Notes: generated by a model from the sequence alone, not told the origin. DNA of 6,392 bases from Oscillospiraceae bacterium (GCA_031266295.1 JAISBH010000017.1:1-6392); one strand, 5' to 3'; positions 1 to 6,272 are shown, counted from the stretch's first letter. A program made the numbers and translations.

Positions 1-23
1 GAACACGAACGGGCCATAAGGTA

Positions 24-41
24 AGAACGCTTGCGCGTTCT
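24..41 (-). terminator. Possible terminator hairpin after the minus-strand gene remnant
   Basis: A perfect 7-bp stem (AGAACGC with GCGTTCT) closes a 4-nt loop. Read on the minus strand it lies about 36 bases past the TAA stop of the gene remnant at 77-79 and is followed by a weak, interrupted T run (TTACCTTAT). Its position fits a terminator for that remnant, but the T tract is poor. Its geometry, seven pairs around four bases, is also that of the hairpins at 4523-4540 and 6178-6195, so it could instead belong to the repeat family. Confidence 0.3.
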
Positions 42-76
42 GCGGATCCGCGCCCGCTTCGCGCTGCGCGCCGCTA

Positions 77-240
77 TTACGGTTCTTTTTCCCAAAGGGT
101 TTCGACTTCAATTCCATCAGCGACAGCGACTTGGATCATGTCGTTGATCTTTTGAACGACCGTCCCCGCAAGTGCTTGGGCTGGCTTTCTCCTAGGCAAG
201 ACTTCTTCTCCATGTGTTGCACTTGACTTGACAATCTGCC
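77..240 (-). pseudogene. Possible 3' remnant of an unidentified gene
   Basis: A minus-strand frame stays open from about 301 down to a TAA stop at 77-79. The part outside the repeat (below about 240) encodes about 53 residues, including the stretch VVQKINDMIQVAVADGI, and ends ETLWEKEP. Its amino-acid composition and codon use look protein-like. There is no plausible start codon or ribosome binding site. Where an N-terminal part would be expected, the frame runs into the palindromic repeat (241-286) and meets a stop at 302-304. The simplest reading is the C-terminal end of a gene cut off by repeat insertion or rearrangement. I do not recognise the family. It could also be a chance open frame, since about 74 open codons is not decisive. 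Confidence 0.3.
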
Positions 241-438
241 ATCCGCCCTTTCGAATCCTGACCAGGCTTCGCCTGGACCATCGTGATACACAATCTACCG
301 ATTACGGCCAGCCGGTTTCACCTGGATAGTCTACCTCGTAGCGTAATCGGTTCCCCGTTGCTTGCGAACCACATCGTAACCGACAACCCTCATCGCCCCC
401 CTAGGGGGAGATGTCGCCGCAGCGGCAGAGGGGGTTCC
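241..438 (-). repeat. Mosaic palindromic repeat island, copy 1
   Basis: Two blocks match the island after the operon in inverted orientation. Block 391-438 matches 4153-4200 at 47 of 48 bases, and block 241-286 matches 4276-4321 at 45 of 46. Between them, 325-346 matches 4116-4137 at 21 of 22. The blocks are hairpin-rich: a CCAGGC/GCCTGG stem at 262-276, a 12-bp palindrome CCCCCTAGGGGG at 397-408, a 9-bp inverted repeat at 298-306 with 342-350, and an imperfect GC-rich hairpin at about 411-427. No coding potential is apparent; the short plus-strand open frame through here is an artefact of the repeat. These features resemble the REP/MITE-like intergenic repeats common in gut clostridia, though the exact family is not recognised. 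Confidence 0.8.
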
Positions 439-494
439 TCCCGAAGTCGTCGGCAATTTCGAACTTAAAATTTCTGGTGTCTTGATAATAACGC

Positions 495-523
495 TTGCAA
501 TTGCATCCAAAATATAGTATAAC
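495..523 (+). promoter_or_regulatory. Likely sigma-A-type promoter of the sugar ABC operon
   Basis: TTGCAA (495-500) and TATAAC (518-523) are separated by 17 bases. They match the consensus hexamers at 4 of 6 and 5 of 6 positions and lie in the only A+T-rich stretch upstream of the operon. Transcription would start near 530, giving a leader of about 60 bases. The -35 overlaps a perfect 10-bp palindrome, TGCAATTGCA (496-505), a plausible operator for a repressor. A second -35-like hexamer, TTGATA at 482-487, has no suitably spaced -10. Confidence 0.5.
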
Positions 524-553
524 TTTGCTGATAGAGGTTTAAGATCGATATTC

Positions 554-563
554 GACTCGAGTC
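554..563. promoter_or_regulatory. 10-bp palindrome in the operon leader, possible operator
   Basis: GACTCGAGTC is a perfect 10-bp palindrome between the predicted transcription start and the ribosome binding site. A repressor bound here could block elongation. No regulator gene lies in the window to pair with it, and a palindrome this short can arise by chance. Confidence 0.2.
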
Positions 564-593
564 TCGTTCATAACAACGTTGAGGAGGTATTCG

Positions 594-2135
594 ATGAAAA
601 GGCAAGCCCTGGCTCTCACATGCACCCTGGCGTTGCTGGTTGCCTGCATGAGCGGGCTGACAGCCCTCGCGCAGGAGGAATCGCCCCTTGAGATCCGCCT
701 GACCTACTCGGACAACCCCACGCTTCCTTTCAGCACAGAGTGGCTCGCGATCAAGGAAGCGGAGAAACTCTCCAACACCAAGCTAACCTTTGAGGTTATC
801 CCGAACACGGACTGGACCGAGAAGATTCGCGCAATGTTGAACTCCGGCACCGCGCCGGACGCGCTGCTGTATGTTAACGCATCCTCCACATACGCGGAGT
901 TCGGCCTCAACGGCGCACTCGTTCCGATTAACAACTATCTGGAACAGTGGCCCAATTACTTCAAGCTCGTGGAGGACTGGGGCCTGCAGGAAGATATCCA
1001 GCAGAGCTATCTGATCGACGGCAACCTTTACTACGCCTCCGAGTTGCACGACTTCTCGTTCTTCGACGGCGGCCCGATTATGCGTACAGACTTGCTGGAA
1101 GAATACGGACTGGAGGTTCCCAAAACGTTTGACGACCTGTACGAGGTCGCGAAGGTGTTCAAGGAACACTATCCCGATTCCTACCCGATCGTCAATCTGG
1201 TGGACGAACGCGTCACTTACCGCATGACGATGCCCAGCTTCGGTATCAGCCTGGGTCTCAACGCGTCAAACGGCACGCACGTCACCAGCTATGATTACGA
1301 GACGAAGGCCACCTTCCCGGCGGCGATAACCGAACAGTACCGCGATTACCTACGCTATCTGTCGAAATGCTATGCCGAAGAGTTGTATGATCCAGAATTC
1401 ACGAACGCGTCGGATGTGTGGGCTACAAAACTCTCCACCGGCAAGGCGATGATAACCTGGGCGTACTATGATCAGATTGGCGGGCTGGTCGCCAACTCTA
1501 CCATCGAAGGCATTGCGTTCAACATGTTCCCGCCGCTGGAAGGGCCAGCCGGCGCGTATCATCAGCCCAAGAGCCGCACCGGCAACGGTATCGCTATCCC
1601 GACAAGCACGCTGAACCGCCGAGGCGAAGACGACCTTAAGAAGATAATGTCTGCGCTGGACAAGATTTTCTTCTCGCCGGAAGGCTCCGAACTGTGGTGC
1701 TTGGGCGTGGAAGGCGTGACTTTCACGCGCGACGATGGCAAGGTTATCTTCAACGATGAGATACTCGCCTCGCCCGACGGACCTTACAAGGCTATGCAGC
1801 TTCTATACGGCTGCGGCACCGCGCCACTCCAACTCGTGTGGGAGAACGCGCGCGAGATGTTCAAGTATGACGAGTATTACGGCGAAGTTAACAAGATCGT
1901 CGCGGACATGGGCGGCATCCAGCCCGTACCACCCGCGCCGAGACTGACGCCCGACGAGAGCGAGGAAGTCAACTTTATCAAGGCGCCGCTGGTCGATCTG
2001 TTCAACCAGTGGACGAACGAGTTCATCCGCGGCACGAAGAACGTCGAGACTGACTGGGATGCTTACGTCGCCGAGATGGAAGCGACGGATATCCAACTGA
2101 TCGTGGACATATACAACGAAGGGCTGGCTCGCTAG
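594..2135 (+). CDS. Extracellular sugar-binding protein of a CUT1 ABC transporter (LipO/YtcQ-like)
   Basis: A 513-residue substrate-binding protein that captures a carbohydrate, probably an oligosaccharide, outside the membrane and delivers it to the two permeases encoded downstream. The ATG at 594 is chosen because AGGAGG (582-587) sits 6 bases upstream; the longer TTG start at 579 would overlap that site. An N-terminal signal peptide spans residues 1-26, with a positive MKR start and a hydrophobic core. It can be read as a lipoprotein signal (LVAC, Cys18) or as a type I signal cleaved after ALA (residues 24-26). The mature part shows hallmarks of family 1 binding proteins of the long YtcQ/LipO type: LNSGTAPDAL near residues 82-91, a DGNLYY segment near 142-147, then RTDLLEEYGLEVPKTFDDL near 164-182. 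The length of about 500 residues is usual for this subfamily. The sugar cannot be deduced. Confidence 0.93.
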   Translation: MKRQALALTCTLALLVACMSGLTALAQEESPLEIRLTYSDNPTLPFSTEWLAIKEAEKLSNTKLTFEVIPNTDWTEKIRAMLNSGTAPDALLYVNASSTYAEFGLNGALVPINNYLEQWPNYFKLVEDWGLQEDIQQSYLIDGNLYYASELHDFSFFDGGPIMRTDLLEEYGLEVPKTFDDLYEVAKVFKEHYPDSYPIVNLVDERVTYRMTMPSFGISLGLNASNGTHVTSYDYETKATFPAAITEQYRDYLRYLSKCYAEELYDPEFTNASDVWATKLSTGKAMITWAYYDQIGGLVANSTIEGIAFNMFPPLEGPAGAYHQPKSRTGNGIAIPTSTLNRRGEDDLKKIMSALDKIFFSPEGSELWCLGVEGVTFTRDDGKVIFNDEILASPDGPYKAMQLLYGCGTAPLQLVWENAREMFKYDEYYGEVNKIVADMGGIQPVPPAPRLTPDESEEVNFIKAPLVDLFNQWTNEFIRGTKNVETDWDAYVAEMEATDIQLIVDIYNEGLAR

Positions 2136-2145
2136 AGGCTGTATC

Positions 2146-2174
2146 GCGAGGCTGTTCAGCAGGAACAGCCTCGC
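2146..2174 (+). terminator. Intercistronic hairpin after the binding-protein gene
   Basis: A perfect 11-bp stem (GCGAGGCTGTT with AACAGCCTCGC) closes a 7-base loop, beginning 10 bases after the stop codon. The following bases, TCTATAGTT, form only a weak T tract. The likely role is partial termination and/or protection of the upstream mRNA from 3' exonucleases, so that the binding protein is made in excess over the permeases, as is known for other binding-protein-dependent operons. Full termination is unlikely because no clear promoter is seen before the next gene. Confidence 0.6.
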
Positions 2175-2247
2175 TCTATAGTTGCATTAGAGATGCGCTA
2201 GTGGTGAATTAGAGCTGTGCCAGGCTATGTTAGAAGGGGTTGAGTTT

Positions 2248-3195
2248 TTGCTGCATTACAATACCACCGCGCCGCGCCCTCGCAGTCAGCCTCCTTTGCG
2301 CAAGCATGTCCGAAAATACTGGCAGCTGTATGTTATGGCCGCGATTCCGTTCGCCGCATTCCTGCTGTTCAAGTATGTGCCCATGTTCGGCAACATACTG
2401 GCGTTCCGGAAGTTCCGCGCGGGCGCGTCGCCGTTCGGCGTGGACTGGATTGGCATGAAGAACTTCCAGCGGTTCCTGAAGGATAAATCGTTCTGGCGGG
2501 CGTTCACCAACACGCTCATAACATCCTCGCTGAACCTGCTGTTCAACTTCCCGATACCAGTGATATTCGCGCTGCTGCTCAACGAACTGCGCAGCCTCAA
2601 GTTCAAGAAGCTGGTGCAGACGGTGTCATATATGCCTCGGTTTGTGTCCACGATTGTCATGATCACTATGCTCAACGAGATACTCTCGCCCACGAGCGGG
2701 AGCCTGAATATGATCCTGAATAGCGTATTCGGGATCAAGCCCATCTATTTTGTGAATGTACCGGCCTTCTTCAGGCCGATATATATCCTTACCGATATGT
2801 GGCAGTTCACGGGTTGGTCGGCGATCATCTACCTCGCCGCGATAACCGGAATCAACAGCGAGCTGTACGAATCCGCGATGATCGACGGCGCGAACCGCTG
2901 GCAGCAGACGCTGTACGTGACGATCCCATCCATCCTTTCAACCGTCATGGTGATGTTCATACTCAGCGTTGGGCGGCTGCTGTCCGTCGGGTTTGAAAAG
3001 GTGCTGCTGCTGTACTCGCCGGAAAACTCGATTGTCAGCGATGTGATAGATACCTTCGTGTACCGTTATGGCATCACTAATAATAACTATTCGTACGCGA
3101 CTGCAGTCGGCTTGTTCGGCGGCGTGATAGGCGTGGCGCTCGTATCGTCCGCGAACTTCGTCAGCCGTCGTCTCACCGGCGACGGGCTGTATTGA
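2248..3195 (+). CDS. Sugar ABC transporter permease, LplB/YteP family
   Basis: Integral membrane subunit of the importer, expected to pair with the next gene product to form the channel. I choose the TTG at 2248 (315 residues) because AGAAGGGG (2232-2239) lies 8 bases upstream. The in-frame ATG at 2227 would add seven residues but has no good ribosome binding site. From residue 1 at 2248, a first membrane segment lies near 27-47, ending FKYVPMFGN, a signature seen in LplB proteins. About six hydrophobic segments can be seen overall. The cytoplasmic EAA loop that contacts the ATPase reads ESAMIDGANRW..TLYVTIP at about 208-227. Family, length and gene order fit the LplB group (COG4209). No ATPase gene follows, as is usual for these systems. 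Confidence 0.92.
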   Translation: MLHYNTTAPRPRSQPPLRKHVRKYWQLYVMAAIPFAAFLLFKYVPMFGNILAFRKFRAGASPFGVDWIGMKNFQRFLKDKSFWRAFTNTLITSSLNLLFNFPIPVIFALLLNELRSLKFKKLVQTVSYMPRFVSTIVMITMLNEILSPTSGSLNMILNSVFGIKPIYFVNVPAFFRPIYILTDMWQFTGWSAIIYLAAITGINSELYESAMIDGANRWQQTLYVTIPSILSTVMVMFILSVGRLLSVGFEKVLLLYSPENSIVSDVIDTFVYRYGITNNNYSYATAVGLFGGVIGVALVSSANFVSRRLTGDGLY

Positions 3196-3213
3196 CGGCG
3201 GAAGGAGAACAGT

Positions 3214-4089
3214 ATGCGCGATCGTTCGACCGGTTATCGCGTCTTTTCAGCGTTCAACATCTGCCTGATGCTGTTCGTGCTGTTTTTATGCCTGTATCCG
3301 TTCGTGTATATGCTGGCGATCTCGTTCAGCAGCGCGAAGGCGGTTATCAATGGCTGGGTCAGCTTCTACCCGAAGGAGTTCACGCTTGAGACATACAAAC
3401 TCATCACCAGCAACGCGCAGTTCCGCATAGGCTACGCGAATACCATTTTCTATACGGTGGGCGGCACGGCTATCGCGATGGGCTTGATGTGTCTGATGGC
3501 ATACCCGCTATCGAAGGCGTTCTTGCGTGGGCGCGGCATTTTGATGAAGATGGTCATCTTCTCAATGTTCTTTTCGGGAGGGATGATTCCCAATCTGATG
3601 CTCGTTATCTGGCTTCATCTGAACAATACAGTATGGGCGATGCTCCTGCCCTTCGCGATAAACCAATTCAACCTGATCATTCTGATTAACTTCTTCAAGT
3701 CGCTGCCGGATAGCATTGAGGAGGCGGCGGTCATTGACGGCATGGGATACTTCGGCATCCTTTGGCGTATCGTGCTGCCTCTCTCCACCCCGGCGCTGGC
3801 GACCATCGCACTGTATACCGCTGTGTTCTTCTGGAACGACTGGTTCTACAGCCTCATCTATATGAACAGCAATGAGCGGTACTCCGTTATGGTGTACCTG
3901 CGCAATATTGTATCGGGACAGTCGATGGCCGGAGCGGCGGCTGGCAGCGGCTCGTCGGAGCGCATGACGGTTTACGCGACGCTGCGAGCCTCGTCGATAA
4001 TACTCACTTCGCTGCCAATCATCATTTTATACCCGTTCCTGCAGCGATTCTTCGTCAAGGGGCTGACGATTGGATCGGTAAAGGGGTGA
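3214..4089 (+). CDS. Sugar ABC transporter permease, LplC/YtcP family
   Basis: Second membrane subunit of the importer, 291 residues. AAGGAG (3202-3207) sits 6 bases before the ATG, and only 18 bases separate it from the previous stop, so the two permeases are surely co-transcribed. Six membrane segments can be outlined, near residues 14-37, 76-98, 108-132, 138-160, 192-214 and 260-278. The EAA loop EEAAVIDGMGYFGILWRIVLP spans 169-189 in two parts: the EAA..DG core and the terminal LP. The C-terminus KGLTIGSVKG is a hallmark of LplC/YtcP-type permeases (COG0395). The pair with the upstream LplB-type subunit supports an oligosaccharide importer of the CUT1 class. It would be energised by an unlinked MsmX-like ATPase, an inference from family knowledge. 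Confidence 0.93.
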   Translation: MRDRSTGYRVFSAFNICLMLFVLFLCLYPFVYMLAISFSSAKAVINGWVSFYPKEFTLETYKLITSNAQFRIGYANTIFYTVGGTAIAMGLMCLMAYPLSKAFLRGRGILMKMVIFSMFFSGGMIPNLMLVIWLHLNNTVWAMLLPFAINQFNLIILINFFKSLPDSIEEAAVIDGMGYFGILWRIVLPLSTPALATIALYTAVFFWNDWFYSLIYMNSNERYSVMVYLRNIVSGQSMAGAAAGSGSSERMTVYATLRASSIILTSLPIIILYPFLQRFFVKGLTIGSVKG

Positions 4090-4115
4090 GGTCAGGGGGT
4101 GATTGGAGGGATCAG

Positions 4116-4351
4116 TTGCGCTACGAGGTAGACTATCGGAGCACAACCGTGGGGAACCCCCTCTGTCGCTGCGGCGACATCTCCCCCTAGGGGGGCGATG
4201 TTGGAGGAGGAACCGGTTGCGTTACGGAATAGACTCTAAAGCGTAACAGGCTGGCCGAAACCGATGGCTTGTGCCTCACGATGGTCCAGGCGAAGCCTGG
4301 TCAGGTTTCGAAAGGGCGGATAGCCCTTCGCAGGGTCCGGGACAGAGTCCC
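4116..4351 (+). repeat. Mosaic palindromic repeat island, copy 2, 5' part
   Basis: This is the fullest copy in the window. In order it holds a 22-base unit (4116-4137) also present inverted at 325-346; a 48-base block (4153-4200) matching 391-438 inverted; a degraded second form of the 22-base unit (4218-4238); and a 69-base block (4283-4351) matching 6324-6392 inverted at 68 of 69 positions. The first 46 bases of the last block with its flank (4276-4321) also match 241-286. Each unit folds into a hairpin: TGTCGC/GCGACA at 4164-4179, CCCCCTAGGGGG at 4183-4194, CCAGGC/GCCTGG at 4285-4300 and GGGAC/GTCCC at 4339-4351. There is no open frame of interest. The hairpins may also serve to end operon transcription, since no classical terminator follows 4089. 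Confidence 0.8.
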
Positions 4352-4443
4352 GAAACCCCCGTTTCACCCCCCATCGGGGGGAAGGGGGGCGTTCCCAACG
4401 CATCGTGTCAGTTTTCAGCGGCGAAACCGAAGCCCTCACTCCC
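4352..4443 (+). repeat. Variable hairpin spacer between conserved repeat modules
   Basis: Ninety-two bases separate the 69-base block from the structured module at 4444-4559. The equivalent spacer in the third island (6273-6323) has 51 bases and little similarity. Here it contains a CCCCCC/GGGGGG hairpin with a 3-base loop (4367-4381) and a short GCGTT/AACGC hairpin at about 4389-4401. The third island has a different 7-bp hairpin instead. I see no gene. Confidence 0.5.
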
Positions 4444-4559
4444 GCGCCCCGCCAGTAAAAATGCCAAAAAGGAATAGTCATCTTACATCATAGTGGCGGG
4501 GCGCTACAAACTTAAAAGCGCATTCGGTTCGCAAACCGAACAGCGTCCCGCCGCAGCGA
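4444..4559 (+). ncRNA. Candidate structured element, copy A (covariation-supported)
   Basis: This is a diverged copy of the module at 6159-6272. An 11-bp stem pairs GCGCCCCGCCA (4444-4454) with TGGCGGGGCGC (4494-4504) around a 39-base loop that keeps conserved AATGCC and GGAATAGTCATC segments. A 7-bp hairpin, TTCGGTT/AACCGAA with loop CGCA (4523-4540), follows, then the conserved end CAGCGTCCCGCCGCAGCGA (4541-4559). Similarity to the other copy stops exactly there. The 7-bp stem differs from its counterpart at three pairs, each changed on both sides. The final GCGTCCCGCC (4543-4552) can also pair with 4495-4504, competing with the first stem. Whether it is transcribed is unknown. It may be an RNA, or a DNA hairpin belonging to a mobile repeat. 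It matches no family I can name. Confidence 0.45.
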
Positions 4560-4585
4560 TTCGTACGGCATAAGTCACACAAGAC

Positions 4586-4625
4586 AGCCTCCCTGTCATT
4601 GAAACCCGCTGCTGACAGGGAGGCT
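4586..4625 (-). terminator. Terminator-like hairpin downstream of the dipeptidase gene
   Basis: A perfect 13-bp stem (AGCCTCCCTGTCA with TGACAGGGAGGCT) closes a 14-base loop. It lies about 50 bases past the dipeptidase stop. The T tract is weak on both strands: GTCTTGTGTGACTT after the stem on the minus strand, TTTGCTGT on the plus strand. Placed between convergent units, it may act in both directions. Confidence 0.6.
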
Positions 4626-4674
4626 TTGCTGTATCCCGAACCGTCAGGCGTATACGCGCCAATACTTGCGGCTG

Positions 4675-6084
4675 TCAGACCATCCCGTCCGCCTCCATAA
4701 CACCCATCGCCAGTACGGCCATCGCCTGCAGCAATCCGTCGATGTGGATCGCTTCGTCAGGGCCGTGGCCTCCGCCGTGACCCGGCTTCCTCCACTCAGG
4801 CGCCGCCGGCTCAAACCCTCCAGGCCCGAAGCCCAGCGCGCGCGGCAGTTTGCGCGCGTAGGTGCCGCCGGACATCACGAACGGTTTTTCATCCTTGCCC
4901 GCGATATCGTTGTATACCTTCGTCAGCGCGTCGATAATCGGGTTTTCGCGCGGAAAGTATGCCTGCTTGCTGTTGTGGTAATGCCCCGCTTCAAACCCGT
5001 TCGCCTTCGCGGCGGACAGGATAGTATCCAGCAGCTCCTCGCCATTCGCCGTCACGCAGTATCGGATGTTCAGATGCAGCTTGACCTTGCCGTCCTTTAA
5101 TTCCGTCATTGTGCCTGCGCAGGTGAGGTCGCCGGACAGTTCGTCCGACGTCTTAATACCCAGCGCCTCGCCGTCCCAGGTGTCGTTGATGTGAGCGGGA
5201 AATGCGATGATCGCCTCGTCCTCTGGCGGCAGCGCGTGGATATCTGTAAGCGCGCGCATCAACAACCATATGGCGTTGACGCCCTTCTCCGGTGCCGCGC
5301 TGTGGGCCGCGACTCCGTGCGCGGTCAGCGTGATATTGTCGCCTTCGACTGTGGCTTCAACGTTCTGCGGCAAATTCTTCATGGCGACTTCCGCTTCGGG
5401 TGTGCGCTTGATCACGCATGACGCTTCCGGCGGGATTACGTTGGATGCGACGCCTCCCGACAGCGATCGCATCGCGTCCGACAGGGCGTTCACGCTCCAT
5501 AGATCAATCCCAATGATCCCTTTCTCACCGTACGATACAGGAAACCCGGAATCGGCGATCAGCGTCAGATCGGGCGACGGATAATGATCGGCATAGTAAG
5601 TCGCGTCCTTCATGCCGTGTTCCTCGTCGACGCCAAGAAACAATTTAAGGTTGTGCTTCAGCGGAACGCCTAGTTCTTTCAGGCACTTGATCACGTACAT
5701 CGTACCAACCGTCGGACCTTTGTTGTCCCCAACACCGCGCCCGATCAGGAATCCGTCCCGCTCGACGGCTTCAAACGGCTCGTTCTCCCAATTGATGCCC
5801 TCCGGCACAACGTCCAGGTGTCCCCAGAATCCTATGAACGGCTCCTCGTCCTTCAAACATAGACTGCCGCAATAATCCTCATAATTCCTGGCAATAAACC
5901 CATGCTCACGCCCCAGCGCGAGCGCCTCTTCCAATACTTGTTTGCATCCGTTCCCCATCGGATACGGCGGCTCGTCATATGTCGCTACGCTGCGGATTTT
6001 TACCAGCCGCGCGATGTCCCGTACGATGTCGTCACGATGCGCGCGCAGCCATTCCAGTATGCGGTTATGCAGTTCTTTGTCCAT
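4675..6084 (-). CDS. pepV: Sapep/PepV-type M20 metallodipeptidase
   Basis: A 469-residue cytoplasmic enzyme of peptidase family M20A, expected to release amino acids from dipeptides using two divalent metals (Zn or Mn). GAAGGAG lies 7 bases before the ATG, which makes the start secure. The catalytic set is complete and falls almost at PepV numbering: H89 and D91 in GHLDVVP, D120 in GRGVGDNKGP, E154/E155 in DEEHGM, D178 in IADSGFP, and H440 in GGHGPDE. Lid-domain residues are also present: N215 in ASNVIP, H261 in HSAAPEKGVNA and R341 in NIRYCV. The GGTYAR motif is at 406-411. There is no signal peptide. Its length equals that of PepV. The gene stands alone, convergent with the transporter operon and followed by a hairpin. 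A carnosinase-like or other M20 specificity cannot be excluded from sequence alone. Confidence 0.92.
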   Translation of the reverse strand: MDKELHNRILEWLRAHRDDIVRDIARLVKIRSVATYDEPPYPMGNGCKQVLEEALALGREHGFIARNYEDYCGSLCLKDEEPFIGFWGHLDVVPEGINWENEPFEAVERDGFLIGRGVGDNKGPTVGTMYVIKCLKELGVPLKHNLKLFLGVDEEHGMKDATYYADHYPSPDLTLIADSGFPVSYGEKGIIGIDLWSVNALSDAMRSLSGGVASNVIPPEASCVIKRTPEAEVAMKNLPQNVEATVEGDNITLTAHGVAAHSAAPEKGVNAIWLLMRALTDIHALPPEDEAIIAFPAHINDTWDGEALGIKTSDELSGDLTCAGTMTELKDGKVKLHLNIRYCVTANGEELLDTILSAAKANGFEAGHYHNSKQAYFPRENPIIDALTKVYNDIAGKDEKPFVMSGGTYARKLPRALGFGPGGFEPAAPEWRKPGHGGGHGPDEAIHIDGLLQAMAVLAMGVMEADGMV

Positions 6085-6090
6085 TTTGAT

Positions 6091-6097
6091 GCTCCTT
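6091..6097 (-). promoter_or_regulatory. Ribosome binding site of the dipeptidase gene
   Basis: On the minus strand, GAAGGAG lies about 7 bases before the ATG at 6084. No convincing -10/-35 pair was found between the start codon and the repeat module ending at 6159. The promoter may therefore lie within or beyond that module, which would place the module in the leader RNA. Confidence 0.6.
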
Positions 6098-6158
6098 CGG
6101 TTTGTTGTTGGTTTCGTACGAGTGGCGGGGAGGGTTGCGCCATGTGATCATCGGCTGT

Positions 6159-6272
6159 TCGCTGCGGCGGGACGCTGTCCGATCTTCGGATCGGAGGCGC
6201 TTTAAATTACTGGCGCCCGCCACTATGACGAGAGATGACTATTCCCTTATGGCATTATCACTGGCGGGGCGC
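6159..6272 (-). ncRNA. Candidate structured element, copy B (covariation-supported)
   Basis: Minus-strand counterpart of 4444-4559. The outer stem pairs 6262-6272 with 6212-6222, with one bulged base. The loop keeps AATGCC and GGAATAGTCATC. The 7-bp hairpin TCCGATC/GATCGGA with loop CGAA (6178-6195) replaces TTCGGTT/AACCGAA of copy A with three compensatory pair changes, and the end CAGCGTCCCGCCGCAGCGA (6177 down to 6159) is identical. Its conserved end lies 74 bases upstream of the dipeptidase start, in the same direction, so if transcribed it would be part of the dipeptidase 5' leader. The other copy lies after the transporter operon, so a dispersed repeat is as likely as a dedicated regulator. 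Confidence 0.45.

Noticed and set aside
283..468. Plus-strand open frame of 61 codons in the first repeat island
   Set aside because: It lies wholly within palindromic repeat sequence, is rich in Arg/Ser/Pro/Gly and has no ribosome binding site.
579..593. TTG start at 579 for the binding-protein gene
   Set aside because: It would place the start across the AGGAGG site that clearly serves the ATG at 594, and it adds five residues before a normal signal peptide.
783..1169. Minus-strand open frame opposite the binding-protein gene
   Set aside because: It is antisense to a well-supported gene and arises from that gene's codon bias; it shows no recognisable protein features.
2286..2744. 152-codon minus-strand open frame opposite the LplB-type permease
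   Set aside because: It is a shadow of the permease frame, with no start signal and no recognisable motif.
4269..4493. Overlapping plus- and minus-strand open frames in the second island
   Set aside because: They follow G+C-rich repeats, are dominated by Pro/Arg/Ser/Gly and overlap each other on both strands. The repeats explain the absence of stops.
4116..4559. CRISPR array
   Set aside because: The repeated units are irregularly spaced, differ in type, occur in inverted orientation at distant sites and are themselves palindromic. There are no regular spacers and no cas gene.
4276..4559. Guide RNA of an IscB/TnpB-type system
   Set aside because: The abrupt end of similarity after a hairpin is reminiscent of such RNAs, but no nuclease or transposase gene is present and I cannot match the sequence to a known guide RNA.
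4666..5584. Plus-strand open frames of up to 144 codons opposite the dipeptidase gene
   Set aside because: They are antisense to a gene with a full catalytic residue set and have no independent support.
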